In this document: positions 7,961-19,181 of the stretch, piece by piece
How the letters are laid out: each line of letters opens with the position of its first letter
How positions within the stretch are numbered: the stretch's first letter is position 1
Source of the DNA: Domibacillus enclensis
GTDB taxonomy: Bacteria; Bacillota; Bacilli; Bacillales; Domibacillaceae
Direction of reading: 5' to 3'
NCBI RefSeq assembly: GCF_900156125.1
Contig: NZ_FTLX01000007.1
Coordinates: 167,323-231,322, forward strand
DNA: 64,000 nt
Notes under the pieces: generated by a model
Seen by the model: only the letters and a program-made list of their open reading frames with translations
Databases searched by the model: none
Told to the model about the DNA's origin: nothing
Made by a program: the position numbers and the translations under genes

Positions 7961-8284
7961 ATGTATATGAAAAATCCAGTTGAACTTTTTAAAGTGCTGA
8001 GCAACGAAACGAGACTTGATATGTTGAAGTGGCTTAAACATCCAATGGAGCATTTCGATCAGCCAGCCGAGCTTCTCTCGAAAAGCTTGAATGAAAGAGG
8101 TGGCATTTGCGTCGGAGATATTACGGAGAAAGCCGGCTTGTCACAGTCTACGGTCTCGCATTATTTAACGATGATGCAGAAGGTGGGCCTGGTCGAATCA
8201 GAACGCCATGGAAAGTGGACGTACTACCGCCGAAATGAAGAGCGCATTCAAGAAGTCGCCGCATTTATTGAAAAAGAGCTTTAA
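7961..8284 (+). CDS. ArsR/SmtB-family regulator
   Basis: A 107-residue winged helix (LFKVLSNETRLDMLKWLKHP; GDITEKAGLSQSTVSHYLTM; MQKVGLVESERHGKWTYYRR) of the ArsR family. There is no obvious CxC metal site; one Cys occurs just before the recognition helices (GGICVGD), so a metal, redox or other signal is possible. The ATG at 7967 is an alternative start. Two YdcZ-type transporter genes follow on the same strand, and related candidate operators precede both units, so it probably represses them. Confidence 0.85.
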   Translation: MYMKNPVELFKVLSNETRLDMLKWLKHPMEHFDQPAELLSKSLNERGGICVGDITEKAGLSQSTVSHYLTMMQKVGLVESERHGKWTYYRRNEERIQEVAAFIEKEL

Positions 8285-8306
8285 CGTTCTTTTTCATCCG
8301 TTATAA

Positions 8307-8321
8307 ATCGATTTTTCTCGA
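8307..8321. promoter_or_regulatory. Candidate ArsR-type operator, site 2
   Basis: ATCGATTTTTCTCGA closely matches the reverse complement of site 1 (ATCGATAAATCTCGAT) and lies 25 bp before the first transporter gene. Confidence 0.5.
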
Positions 8322-8345
8322 AATAAAGATATGAGGTGAAGCAGA

Positions 8346-8774
8346 ATGAAACTAATGATATACGCCGCAGCCCTTTTTGCAGGCATGTCCTTAAGTATAG
8401 AAGGCGCGATTTACGGAGAGCTTGGCAAATCGATCGGAAAGCTTGAAAGCAGCTTTTATAACTTTTTTGTTGGAACCATCATTTTAGCTGTTGTTCTTTT
8501 ATTTTTTGGAAAAGGCTCACTTTCCCATACCTTTAAAGCACCGAAGTGGCAGCTGACGGGCGGGCTGCTCGGTATTTTTTATTTAACCATTTTAATTGTC
8601 AGCATTCCGCTCGTCGGCGTCGGCCTCTCTATGATCAGCGTCATCGTCGGTCAAATGATCATGAGCATTGTGATTGAGCACAAGGGCTGGCTCGGCAGCA
8701 GCCCCTCAAAGATTCAAAAAGAAAAAGCTGCGGCTGTTGTGCTAATGGCCGCCTCATTATTTTTAATTTTTTAA
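8346..8774 (+). CDS. YdcZ/DUF606-family small DMT transporter (copy 3)
   Basis: A 142-residue hydrophobic protein of the YdcZ family (LFAGMSLSIEGAIYGELGKS; HKGWLGS before the last helix) with five predicted membrane segments. RBS GAGGTGAAGC precedes the ATG. It is 14 bp from copy 4, and both follow the ArsR-like gene. The pair is the usual two-component form of this family. The substrate is unknown; ArsR context might suggest an ion or a toxic compound (inference only). Confidence 0.85.
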   Translation: MKLMIYAAALFAGMSLSIEGAIYGELGKSIGKLESSFYNFFVGTIILAVVLLFFGKGSLSHTFKAPKWQLTGGLLGIFYLTILIVSIPLVGVGLSMISVIVGQMIMSIVIEHKGWLGSSPSKIQKEKAAAVVLMAASLFLIF

Positions 8775-8788
8775 GGAAGTGAAGCATC

Positions 8789-9259
8789 ATGTCGATTCTT
8801 ATTTTAGCTGCCGCTGTGATTGGCGGGGTTTTACTTAGCGCTCAGTCATCCATTAATGGCGCCTTCAGCAAGCAGGCCGGGACGTATGAAAGCACCTTTC
8901 TAACGTTTGCATCCGGTGCACTTGTTTTGTTTGTCGGAATTTTGTTTTTTGGGCAGGGGGATATTTCCGCGATTTTGGATGCACCGAAATGGCAGCTGAG
9001 CGCCGTTTGGTTCGGTGTTGGCTATTTGTTTCTGACGGTCCTTGCCGTGCCGAAGATCGGTGTCATTGCTACAAATATTTCTACGGTTATCGGACAGCTG
9101 TCAATGGGCATTCTTATTGATCATTACGGCTGGTTTGGCGGCCTTCAGATTCCATTTGACTGGCAGCGTGGCGTAGCGATTGTCCTCATGCTGGCCGCTC
9201 TTCGGCTCATTTACATCGCAGACCGGAAATCAGCCCTTCAAAAGAAACAAGCGGCTTAA
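8789..9259 (+). CDS. YdcZ/DUF606-family small DMT transporter (copy 4)
   Basis: A 156-residue protein with about five membrane segments and a short charged C terminus. Family motifs are GGVLLSAQSSINGAFSKQAG at the N terminus and HYGWFGG before the last helix. Its RBS is AAGGAAGTG. It is translated after copy 3 in the same transcript and ends in a stem-loop. With copies 1-3 this makes four family members in 8 kb, arranged as two pairs, each beside a different regulator type. Confidence 0.85.
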   Translation: MSILILAAAVIGGVLLSAQSSINGAFSKQAGTYESTFLTFASGALVLFVGILFFGQGDISAILDAPKWQLSAVWFGVGYLFLTVLAVPKIGVIATNISTVIGQLSMGILIDHYGWFGGLQIPFDWQRGVAIVLMLAALRLIYIADRKSALQKKQAA

Positions 9260-9261
9260 AT

Positions 9262-9300
9262 CAAACAAGCACACGGCTCAATCCGCCGTGTGCTTGTTTG
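9262..9300. terminator. Stem-loop between converging genes
   Basis: Perfect 16-bp arms, CAAACAAGCACACGGC and its complement, with a 7-base loop. A long T run is absent, so termination strength is uncertain. Confidence 0.6.
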
Positions 9301-9303
9301 ACG

Positions 9304-10164
9304 TTATTCATTTTCCAGCAATTCAATATATTCATCCAGCTTTTTCCGGTCTTCGTCTGTGATTTCCGGGAACTGCGGATCAATTTGCTCCAAACAGCTG
9401 ATCATCACTTTTGTAATAATGTAGCGTGAATACCACTCATCGTCCGCCGGCAAGATGTACCACGGGGCATATTCCGACGACGTATGACTGAGCATTTCCT
9501 CGAAGATTTCCTGATAGTCATCCCAATGTTGCCGCTCCTCCACATCACTGAAGGAAAACTCCCAGTTCTTTTTCGGGTCCTTCATACGCTCGAGCAGCCG
9601 CTTTTTCTGTTCATCCTTTGAGACATTGAAGAAAAATTTAATGACATGAAATCCGTTTTCGTCCATGTACCGCTCAAAGTCGTTAATTTGGCGGAACCGG
9701 ACTTTCCATACGCCTTCTTTATCCGTAAAATCCGGAATGGTTTCGTCTCCAAGCAGGTCGTGAAGTCGCGGAGCAATGACTTCCTCATAGTGAGAACGAT
9801 TTAAAATGCCAATCTGTCCTCTTGCCGGAAGCCCTTCATGGATTCTCCACAAGTAATCATGGCTGAGCTCTGTATCGGACGGCTTTTGAAAAGAAGTCGT
9901 TTTCAAGCCCTGCGCATTTAAATTGGAAAAAATATAGCTGATCGCTTCATCCTTGCCTGCTGCGTCCATCGCCTGCAGCACAACGAGAATGCCTTTTTTC
10001 GAATCGGCATGAAGCCGCCAGTGCAAGTCCTTTAAATGTGCCACACTTCCTGGAATATGCTTTTCAAGCAGTTCTTCCTCTGTCATTCCATGATCTTCTG
10101 ATGCTGCATATTTTTTCAAATCCACAGACTCGCCGGCTTCTACCTTGTATCGATTAATATCCAT
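9304..10164 (-). CDS. Polyphosphate kinase 2 (PPK2) family
   Basis: A 286-residue single-domain PPK2, which moves phosphate between polyphosphate and nucleotides in the cytosol. Marks are the Walker A-like LQAMDAAGKDEAISYIF near residue 65, the lid motif LNRSHYEEV, and the C-terminal YILPADDEWYSR. Single-domain members of class I or III usually phosphorylate NDP or NMP; I cannot assign direction or base. The ATG at 10164 follows GGAGG; an upstream in-frame start has no ribosome site. It converges on the YdcZ pair. Confidence 0.88.
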   Translation of the reverse strand: MDINRYKVEAGESVDLKKYAASEDHGMTEEELLEKHIPGSVAHLKDLHWRLHADSKKGILVVLQAMDAAGKDEAISYIFSNLNAQGLKTTSFQKPSDTELSHDYLWRIHEGLPARGQIGILNRSHYEEVIAPRLHDLLGDETIPDFTDKEGVWKVRFRQINDFERYMDENGFHVIKFFFNVSKDEQKKRLLERMKDPKKNWEFSFSDVEERQHWDDYQEIFEEMLSHTSSEYAPWYILPADDEWYSRYIITKVMISCLEQIDPQFPEITDEDRKKLDEYIELLENE

Positions 10165-10239
10165 ATGTCCTCCTGCATTTTCCCCCACACCAACCAGAGC
10201 CGTGAAATAAAATGGTTATTTTCCCCTTACCTACCCCTT

Positions 10240-11859
10240 TCAGTCATCGGGCAAACGGCTGGACTGCTTTTCTCCTGATTCTGACCGTTCAAAAACAATG
10301 CGGCCATCCACCACTGTTTTCACTGCCTGCGCGGTACGCATTTCCTCTGATGTGCCTGTAAATAAATCCCTGTCAAAGATAGAGAAATCCGCTGCGTAGC
10401 CTGTTTTTATAAAGCCGCGCTCGTGCTCTTTTCCAATTGCCTGAGCACTGCCGTACGTGTAAAGCCGGACTGCTTCAAAGCGGGACAGCCCTTGATCCTC
10501 TCCCCAGCTCTCTTGCTGCGTGCCCGGTTTTTTCCGTTCAACAGCGGCATAAACAGTATCAAGCGGATTAAGGCTTTCAATCGGAGCATCGGTGCCGGCA
10601 GCACACATAATGCCTTTTTGCAGGAGCGTTTTCCATTGATAGGCGCTGCTGATCCGATCTTTTCCAAGCCGGTCGATCACCCAGGGAAAATCAGATGGCA
10701 CAAAAGCCGGCTGAATATCAATCACGACCGGCAGCTGCGCCAGTCGATCCAGCAATGAGTCGGTCAGCACACACGCATGAATGAGCCGGTCCCGCTTGCC
10801 TGCAGGAGCCGGATGCTGTTCAATCGCGGTCAGCACCTGCTCTGCGGCGCGGTCACCGATAATATGGACCGCCACTGCTTCTCCATACCTTCTCGCCAGC
10901 TTAACAAGCGCTGCCATTTCTTCATCTGTATGGATGAGCAGCCCATTATTTTCGGGCTGATCGGCGTATGGCTCGTTTAAAGCAGCGGTCGAACCGCCGA
11001 GTGCCCCGTCAGCAAAAATTTTCATCGCACCCGGTTCAACAAAAGGCTCATCATATACTGTTTCTGCTTTCATCATGTCTTCAAACACTTCATGATGGCG
11101 AAGCAAATTCACACGAAAAGGGCGCTTTTCGCTTATCACCCGCTTAAACGCTGTGAGCGGATTCGTGTACACACCGAAATAGTGCAAATCCTCCGTGTGC
11201 CCGCCGGTTAAGCCGTACGACAGCATTTCCTCCACTGCCCGTTCCAAAACGTCCGTCAAGTAATCGACATACGCCTCCCCCTTCTTGGGGATTGCATCCG
11301 TTACGAGCTCCATTGCTTTGTCATATAAAAGACCGTTTAATGCGCCCTTTTCATCCAGCCCGATTTCACCGCCAGCTGGCGGGATGCGGTCAGCATCAAT
11401 TCCTCCTGCCGCAAACGCCGCTGTGTTGCCGAGCGCCGCGTGATGACACACTCTTGTTAAAAAAATCGGTTCCCGGCGAATCGCGTCAAGCTCTTCCATC
11501 GTCGGGATGCGCGGGTCGACAAAGCTGTTTTCATTCCAGCCTTCCCCGAACAGCCACTGATCCTCGGGTGTGCGGCTCGCAGCTTCCCTGACCAGCTCGA
11601 GCATTTCCTCGGCTGAAGACGCCCCGGATACATCAAGCCGGACAAACGTCTCGCCTTCATACAGCATATGCAGGTGGCTGTCCACAAAACCCGGATACAT
11701 CACGGCCCCTTCCAAATCCACATACTCATCGGCCTGTGTACTCAGACGTTCAAAAGTACCCGTATCGATAATGTCGCCAGCCTCAACGAGCACTGATTCA
11801 ACTGTTTCGTCCTCTCGTTCCATCGTGTAAATGGTTCCGTTGTGCCATAGCTGCTTCAT
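10240..11859 (-). CDS. YtcJ-like amidohydrolase (Amidohydro_3)
   Basis: About 539 residues. The metal-binding HxH is visible in GFVDSHLHMLYEGE (about residue 65), the conserved segment GAMKIFADGALGGSTAALNEPY is present, a later His is in AVHIIGDRA, and an Asp is in CAAGTDAPIESLNPLD. This family (ExoP/YtcJ) hydrolyses amide or related bonds in metal-dependent fashion; substrates are mostly unknown. The ATG at 11859 is preferred because AAAGGA is eight bases upstream, but only two bases from the ATG at 11865. It is monocistronic on the minus strand. Confidence 0.87.
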   Translation of the reverse strand: MKQLWHNGTIYTMEREDETVESVLVEAGDIIDTGTFERLSTQADEYVDLEGAVMYPGFVDSHLHMLYEGETFVRLDVSGASSAEEMLELVREAASRTPEDQWLFGEGWNENSFVDPRIPTMEELDAIRREPIFLTRVCHHAALGNTAAFAAGGIDADRIPPAGGEIGLDEKGALNGLLYDKAMELVTDAIPKKGEAYVDYLTDVLERAVEEMLSYGLTGGHTEDLHYFGVYTNPLTAFKRVISEKRPFRVNLLRHHEVFEDMMKAETVYDEPFVEPGAMKIFADGALGGSTAALNEPYADQPENNGLLIHTDEEMAALVKLARRYGEAVAVHIIGDRAAEQVLTAIEQHPAPAGKRDRLIHACVLTDSLLDRLAQLPVVIDIQPAFVPSDFPWVIDRLGKDRISSAYQWKTLLQKGIMCAAGTDAPIESLNPLDTVYAAVERKKPGTQQESWGEDQGLSRFEAVRLYTYGSAQAIGKEHERGFIKTGYAADFSIFDRDLFTGTSEEMRTAQAVKTVVDGRIVFERSESGEKQSSRLPDD

Positions 11860-11909
11860 GAACATGGTCCTTTCTTTCGCTCATCATTATCCTTATTATA
11901 CGAAAAAAA

Positions 11910-11953
11910 GCGCCAGTCCCCCAGCGCTTTGACGCAGTGGGGGACTGACACTC
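11910..11953. repeat. Palindromic intergenic repeat, copy 1
   Basis: An inverted-orientation, slightly diverged copy of the GTGTCAGTCCCCC...GGGGGACTGACAC element found twice more in the window. It sits between the SemiSWEET gene and the amidohydrolase gene and may act as a terminator. Confidence 0.8.
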
Positions 11954-11956
11954 GTT

Positions 11957-12211
11957 TTAACGGTACTTCAGCTTTAATCGCAAAATAATGAGCGCGAAAA
12001 ACAACGTAACCGAGTTAGCAAGAATAACAGGGAGATCGTTTGTAAACACGCCGTACACAACCCAGAGGGCGAGGCCCGCTGCGAACATGCTGTACATGAG
12101 CAGCGAAATGCCTTCTGTGTTTTTTTCTTTCATCGTTTTAATCGTCTGCGGCAAAAAGGAAAGCGTCGTTAAGGAAGCACCCAGTATGCCGATGATCGTA
12201 AACAGGCTCAT
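11957..12211 (-). CDS. SemiSWEET-type sugar transporter
   Basis: An 84-residue triple-helix-bundle protein with the PQ-loop signature SFLPQTIKTMKEKNTEGIS in helix 1, conserved Y/W positions in helix 2 (AAGLALWVVYG) and Asn in helix 3 (ILANSVTLFFA). SemiSWEETs dimerise to form a sugar facilitator in the membrane. It follows the GH1 beta-glucosidase gene by 30 bp on the same strand, so it may belong to the beta-glucoside operon, and a palindromic repeat ends the unit. Confidence 0.88.
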   Translation of the reverse strand: MSLFTIIGILGASLTTLSFLPQTIKTMKEKNTEGISLLMYSMFAAGLALWVVYGVFTNDLPVILANSVTLFFALIILRLKLKYR

Positions 12212-12241
12212 GTTCTGCCTCTTTTCTTTGAAGATAACCGG

Positions 12242-15602
<3,361 letters not shown>

Positions 15603-15634
15603 AATGAACCTCCCTTGATCTTTTGTATATTCAC

Positions 15635-15663
15635 ATTATAATTGTACCGGTACAATTAATCAA
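15635..15663 (-). promoter_or_regulatory. bglP promoter with palindromic operator in its spacer
   Basis: Read on the minus strand, TTGATT (15663-15658) and TATAAT (15640-15635) are 17 bp apart. The perfect palindrome AATTGTACCGGTACAATT (15640-15657) fills the spacer, so a bound repressor would block polymerase directly. GntR/UTRA regulators commonly bind GT-N-AC-type palindromes. Confidence 0.8.
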
Positions 15664-15768
15664 TAACCAAATAATAATTTTGTTTGCGTTTAATTTAATT
15701 GAAGGGTCTTTTGTAAAATTGTGTTATAATACGAGCAGAACGAAATATGGAACAAATGAGGATTTTAT

Positions 15769-16476
15769 ATGTTAAAGTATCAGCAAATCGCATCAGACAT
15801 TGAACGATATATTGAAGAAAACGCCCTGCAGCAAGGCGATAAGCTGCCTGTGCTAGAGGCGCTGATGGCCCGCTTTGAGGTGAGCAAAAGCACGATTACG
15901 AAATCACTCGATCTGCTGGAGAAAAAAGGCGTTGTTTATCAGGTAAGAGGCAGCGGCATCTTCGTCAGACGCCACAAACGAAAGGGCTACATCAGCCTTT
16001 TGTCCAATCAAGGATTCAAAAAAGATCTGGAGGGCTTCCAGATCACCTCGAAAATTATTGAATTCGATGTACGAAAACCGACGCAGGAAGCAGCGGACAA
16101 TTTAAATATCAGCCAGGAAGAAGACGTTTATTATGTGAAAAGGGTCCGTTACATTAACGGCCAGACACTGTGCCTCGAGGAATCGTACTACAGCAAATCG
16201 ATCATCACCTTTTTAAACAAAGAAATTGTCTCTGAATCGATCTTTGACTACATTCGGGAAGGACTCGGCTTAAACGTTGGCTTTTCCGACATCTACTTGC
16301 AGGCTGGCCGGCTGAATGAGGAAGAAGCCGGTTATTTAGGACTGGAAAAAGGGTTTCCAAAGTTTTACGTCGAAACGCTCTTTCACCTGACAAACGGGCA
16401 GCCCTTTGACTTCTCCAAGGTCACCTACAACTTCGAGCAGTCCCAGTTTTTTATCCAGGCAAACGGCCCGCTTTAA
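15769..16476 (+). CDS. GntR-family regulator with UTRA domain (beta-glucoside operon)
   Basis: A 235-residue protein: GntR winged helix (residues 1-66; YQQIASDIERYIEENALQQG, DKLPVLEALMARFEVSKST) and UTRA ligand domain (about 85-230), the HutC/TreR type that senses sugar phosphates or similar effectors. The gene is divergent from the PTS/GH1 operon, and a TATAAT box lies 38 bp upstream. It probably represses bglP through the spacer palindrome until a phosphorylated beta-glucoside binds (inference). It is followed immediately by palindromic repeat copy 2. Confidence 0.9.
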   Translation: MLKYQQIASDIERYIEENALQQGDKLPVLEALMARFEVSKSTITKSLDLLEKKGVVYQVRGSGIFVRRHKRKGYISLLSNQGFKKDLEGFQITSKIIEFDVRKPTQEAADNLNISQEEDVYYVKRVRYINGQTLCLEESYYSKSIITFLNKEIVSESIFDYIREGLGLNVGFSDIYLQAGRLNEEEAGYLGLEKGFPKFYVETLFHLTNGQPFDFSKVTYNFEQSQFFIQANGPL

Positions 16477-16481
16477 AAAAA

Positions 16482-16525
16482 GGTGTCAGTCCCCCGCCGC
16501 GTTAAAGCGCTGGGGGACTGACACC
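16482..16525. repeat. Palindromic intergenic repeat, copy 2
   Basis: GGTGTCAGTCCCCC and GGGGGACTGACACC arms flank an inner GCCGCGTTAAAGCGC part. The 44 bp are identical to copy 3 at 17439. T-rich sequence follows on the plus strand, so it can serve as a terminator for the GntR-like gene. Confidence 0.85.
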
Positions 16526-16610
16526 CTTTTTAATCGTAATCGTTTTAAAACAGCCCAAGTTTCGCGTACAATAACGATAACAAGTGAACGCAATTTGAAA
16601 AAGGACGGTG

Positions 16611-17027
16611 ATGTTCGTGCTTGCAGAAGAAACGAAAACAAGCTTGATTGCAACCATTGTCCAAACTGTTGACCCGGCGTTTATTATTTTGTTTGGTTCG
16701 TTTGCTAAAGAAAGAAACCGGCCGGAAAGCGACCTGGATCTTGCTTATTTTAGCGAGAAGGCACTGTCTTCATATGAACGTTTCGAGTTAGCAGGAGAAC
16801 TTGCGATTATCACCGGCCGGGAAGTGGATTTGGTCGATTTAAAGAAAGCGGACACCATTTTTACGATGCAAATTTTTTCACAGGGAGAACCAATTTATGT
16901 GAAAAATCAAGAGGTATGGACCCAACAAAAAATGCGAGCATATAGTATGTATGCCACTTTAAATGAGCAGCGTAAACCGGTTCTTGATGCCATAAAAAAA
17001 AGAGGAAGTGTATTTGGTCATGAATGA
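16611..17027 (+). CDS. mntA: MntA-type minimal nucleotidyltransferase antitoxin
   Basis: A 138-residue MNT-family protein with the polymerase-beta-type active site GSFAKERN followed by SDLDLA (the G-S...D-x-D pattern, near residue 33). In type VII toxin-antitoxin pairs MntA adds AMP to the HEPN toxin HepT and silences it. AGGA precedes the ATG at 16611 by five bases. The next gene overlaps its end and is HepT-like. The two are flanked by identical 44-bp palindromic repeats, which suggests a small transferable cassette. Confidence 0.88.
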   Translation: MFVLAEETKTSLIATIVQTVDPAFIILFGSFAKERNRPESDLDLAYFSEKALSSYERFELAGELAIITGREVDLVDLKKADTIFTMQIFSQGEPIYVKNQEVWTQQKMRAYSMYATLNEQRKPVLDAIKKRGSVFGHE

Positions 17028-17427
17028 TGTGGTGTTGAACAAAACAGCGACGATTGAGCGCTGTTTAAACCGGATTCATGAAGTATATGACGGAAACCCC
17101 AAAAACTTAAAGGATTTCACAAAACAAGAGAGCATCATTTTAAATATTCAACGTGCTTGTGAAGCAAGTATTGATCTTGCAATGCACGTGGTGAGTGAAC
17201 GAAAGCTCGGTGTACCGAGAACAAGCCGTGAAGCGTTTCAGTTATTAGAAAAGGCTGGCTTATTGAATCCTCTTCTTTCTAAAACGATGATGAACATGGT
17301 CGGGTTTCGCAACATTGCAGTTCATGATTACCAGGCACTGGAGCTTGATATTTTAGAGGCAATTTTAGAAAAGCATATAGATGATTTCAAGGACTTCCTA
17401 AAAGTGATGCTGGGGTTGGAAGGCTGA
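17020..17427 (+). CDS. hepT: HepT-type HEPN RNase toxin
   Basis: About 135 residues, all-helical HEPN domain. The catalytic R-x4-H motif with its following Tyr is clear in GFRNIAVHDYQALEL near residue 97-103; HDY is the segment whose Tyr is the AMP acceptor in characterised HepT. It overlaps the end of mntA by 8 bp. A TTG at 17014 seven bases after AGAGGA, or a GTG at 17008, are alternative starts. With MntA it forms a type VII toxin-antitoxin module. Confidence 0.88.
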   Translation: MNDVVLNKTATIERCLNRIHEVYDGNPKNLKDFTKQESIILNIQRACEASIDLAMHVVSERKLGVPRTSREAFQLLEKAGLLNPLLSKTMMNMVGFRNIAVHDYQALELDILEAILEKHIDDFKDFLKVMLGLEG

Positions 17428-17438
17428 TCAAAAAGAAG

Positions 17439-17482
17439 GGTGTCAGTCCCCCGCCGCGTTAAAGCGCTGGGGGACTGACACC
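17439..17482. repeat. Palindromic intergenic repeat, copy 3
   Basis: Identical over 44 bp to copy 2 and in the same orientation, so the mntA/hepT pair is bracketed by direct copies. A T run follows on the plus strand and A runs precede it, so it can end both hepT and the converging solute-binding-protein gene. Confidence 0.85.
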
Positions 17483-17503
17483 TTTTTTACACCCTTTTTG
17501 TTT

Positions 17504-19162
17504 TTATTTCCAAAGCTCCACTCGATTTTTAACCATTTCGGTGTAATCGGCTTCGGCCTGCTCAACGCCCGCTTTTTCCAGATCAGCCATGAATTCATCC
17601 CATACTGCGTCAAATTCGGCCGGATCCGCCAGAATAGCTTCTGGAATCCGTTTCTTCACAATATCCATTGATTTTTGCATGATCAGCTCAAGATCAGACC
17701 CTGCTTCCACCGGCATGTTGTAGGCAGCTCCCCACGGCTTAACCGGAAACTCTTCCTTCTGCGGGTACAAATCCTTCCACATTTCCACATCGTAATTCGC
17801 CAGAACTTCTTTTTCAACGTCCGTGTACGCATTTTTAATTTGATCGGGACTGGCAATCGAATACGTTTGGCCTGTTGAATCAGTTACACCATCACCATAA
17901 ATAGGGGCGAATCCTTTTAAAACACCGATGCCTGTTTCTTTCACGTAGTTTGCATTGTTGTTGCGCTCATTCATTTCCTCGTCAGAAATCACACGCTTGC
18001 CGTCTTCGATTGTATAATGCTCGCCTTCAATTCCCCAGTTTTGAAGAATTTGACCTTCTTCAGAGGCTAGATAATCAAGGAATTTAATCGCACGAATTGG
18101 GTCCTCGCAGTCCACTGTGATGCCGATGCCCCAGCCGCCCAGGTAGCCTGTATCCTGGAAGTTGGCGTGCTTGTACTCTTCTGTCAATGTCACCGGGTAC
18201 ATGCCATGCATCCGTTCTGCCTTGCCTGATTCACGAAGAGCACGCTGTGCATCCGCTACTTCCCAGTCTGTGTCGATCAAGCCGATCGTACGGCCTGATG
18301 AGATTTTTGCCAGATACTGATCATATTTCTGCACGAAGCTTTCTTTATCAAGCAGCCCTTCCGCATTCATATGGTTCAGCCATTTAAAGTATTCCTTTTC
18401 TGCCGGACGTCGGTAATGCATCGTCGCTTCATGTGTGTCTGGATCAATATAAAATTCGCCGTCATCCGGTGCACCTGTTGCGTAAAAAGCCGGATTGGTC
18501 GTTGAAATCATAATGCGCCAATCATCTGCCAGCAGTGACAGGCCAATGGTTGGCTGTCCATCGATGGTTGGGTTTTTCTCCTTGTATTCTCGAATCGCAT
18601 TTTCAAAATCCTTTACCGTCCGAATCTCCGGATAGCCCAGCTGCTTGACGACATCATGCTGCAGCATAAAGCCAGTGCCTGGCGCCCAGTAGGTGTGATC
18701 CACCGCTGCAGTTGGCAAAATATAAATCGATTCGTCTTCACCGCTCCACTTTAAGCGACTGAAATAATCGCCGTAAATTTTTTGCAGGTTTGGCGCGTGT
18801 TCTTCGATAAGATCGGTTAAATCAATAAGGGCCCCTGCGTCCACCAGCTTGCCCGCATTCCCTTTCGGTGCAATCAAATCCGGATACTCGCCGCTCGCGA
18901 TCATAAGCGGGATTTTCTGCTCACCGCCCGCTACGTCAAACTCAGGCTCCAAAGTTACCTCTGTTTTTTCTTTCACGATCTGGCTAACCGGGCTCTCCAT
19001 GTTGTCCCACTGTGAATGAGGGTCGGCATTGAACATCGAGAACGTAACCGGTCCGGTGGATTCTTCTTTTGTATTCGCTGAATCGTCTCCCTGACAGCCC
19101 GCCATCATTAGCACGGTTCCCATAATAAAAGCTGCACTTGTTTTTTTCCACTTTGTCTTCAT
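17504..19162 (-). CDS. LplA-like extracellular solute-binding lipoprotein
   Basis: A 552-residue lipoprotein with a charged, hydrophobic signal ending in LMMAGC (lipobox Cys23), then a long family-1-type solute-binding fold (NADPHSQWDNMESPVSQIVK; ASEEGQILQNWGIEGEHY near the hinge helix). The size and sequence match LplA/YtcQ-type binding proteins for complex oligosaccharides. It is the last gene of the importer unit with two permease genes; no ATPase is encoded, as is usual when a shared MsmX-type ATPase is used. Ends at palindromic repeat copy 3. Confidence 0.92.
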   Translation of the reverse strand: MKTKWKKTSAAFIMGTVLMMAGCQGDDSANTKEESTGPVTFSMFNADPHSQWDNMESPVSQIVKEKTEVTLEPEFDVAGGEQKIPLMIASGEYPDLIAPKGNAGKLVDAGALIDLTDLIEEHAPNLQKIYGDYFSRLKWSGEDESIYILPTAAVDHTYWAPGTGFMLQHDVVKQLGYPEIRTVKDFENAIREYKEKNPTIDGQPTIGLSLLADDWRIMISTTNPAFYATGAPDDGEFYIDPDTHEATMHYRRPAEKEYFKWLNHMNAEGLLDKESFVQKYDQYLAKISSGRTIGLIDTDWEVADAQRALRESGKAERMHGMYPVTLTEEYKHANFQDTGYLGGWGIGITVDCEDPIRAIKFLDYLASEEGQILQNWGIEGEHYTIEDGKRVISDEEMNERNNNANYVKETGIGVLKGFAPIYGDGVTDSTGQTYSIASPDQIKNAYTDVEKEVLANYDVEMWKDLYPQKEEFPVKPWGAAYNMPVEAGSDLELIMQKSMDIVKKRIPEAILADPAEFDAVWDEFMADLEKAGVEQAEADYTEMVKNRVELWK

Positions 19163-19181
19163 CGTTTTCTCCCCTTTATCA

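Noticed and set aside
9259..9304. Stem-loop as a riboswitch
   Set aside because: It lies between two converging stops, with a simple perfect hairpin; a terminator explains it.
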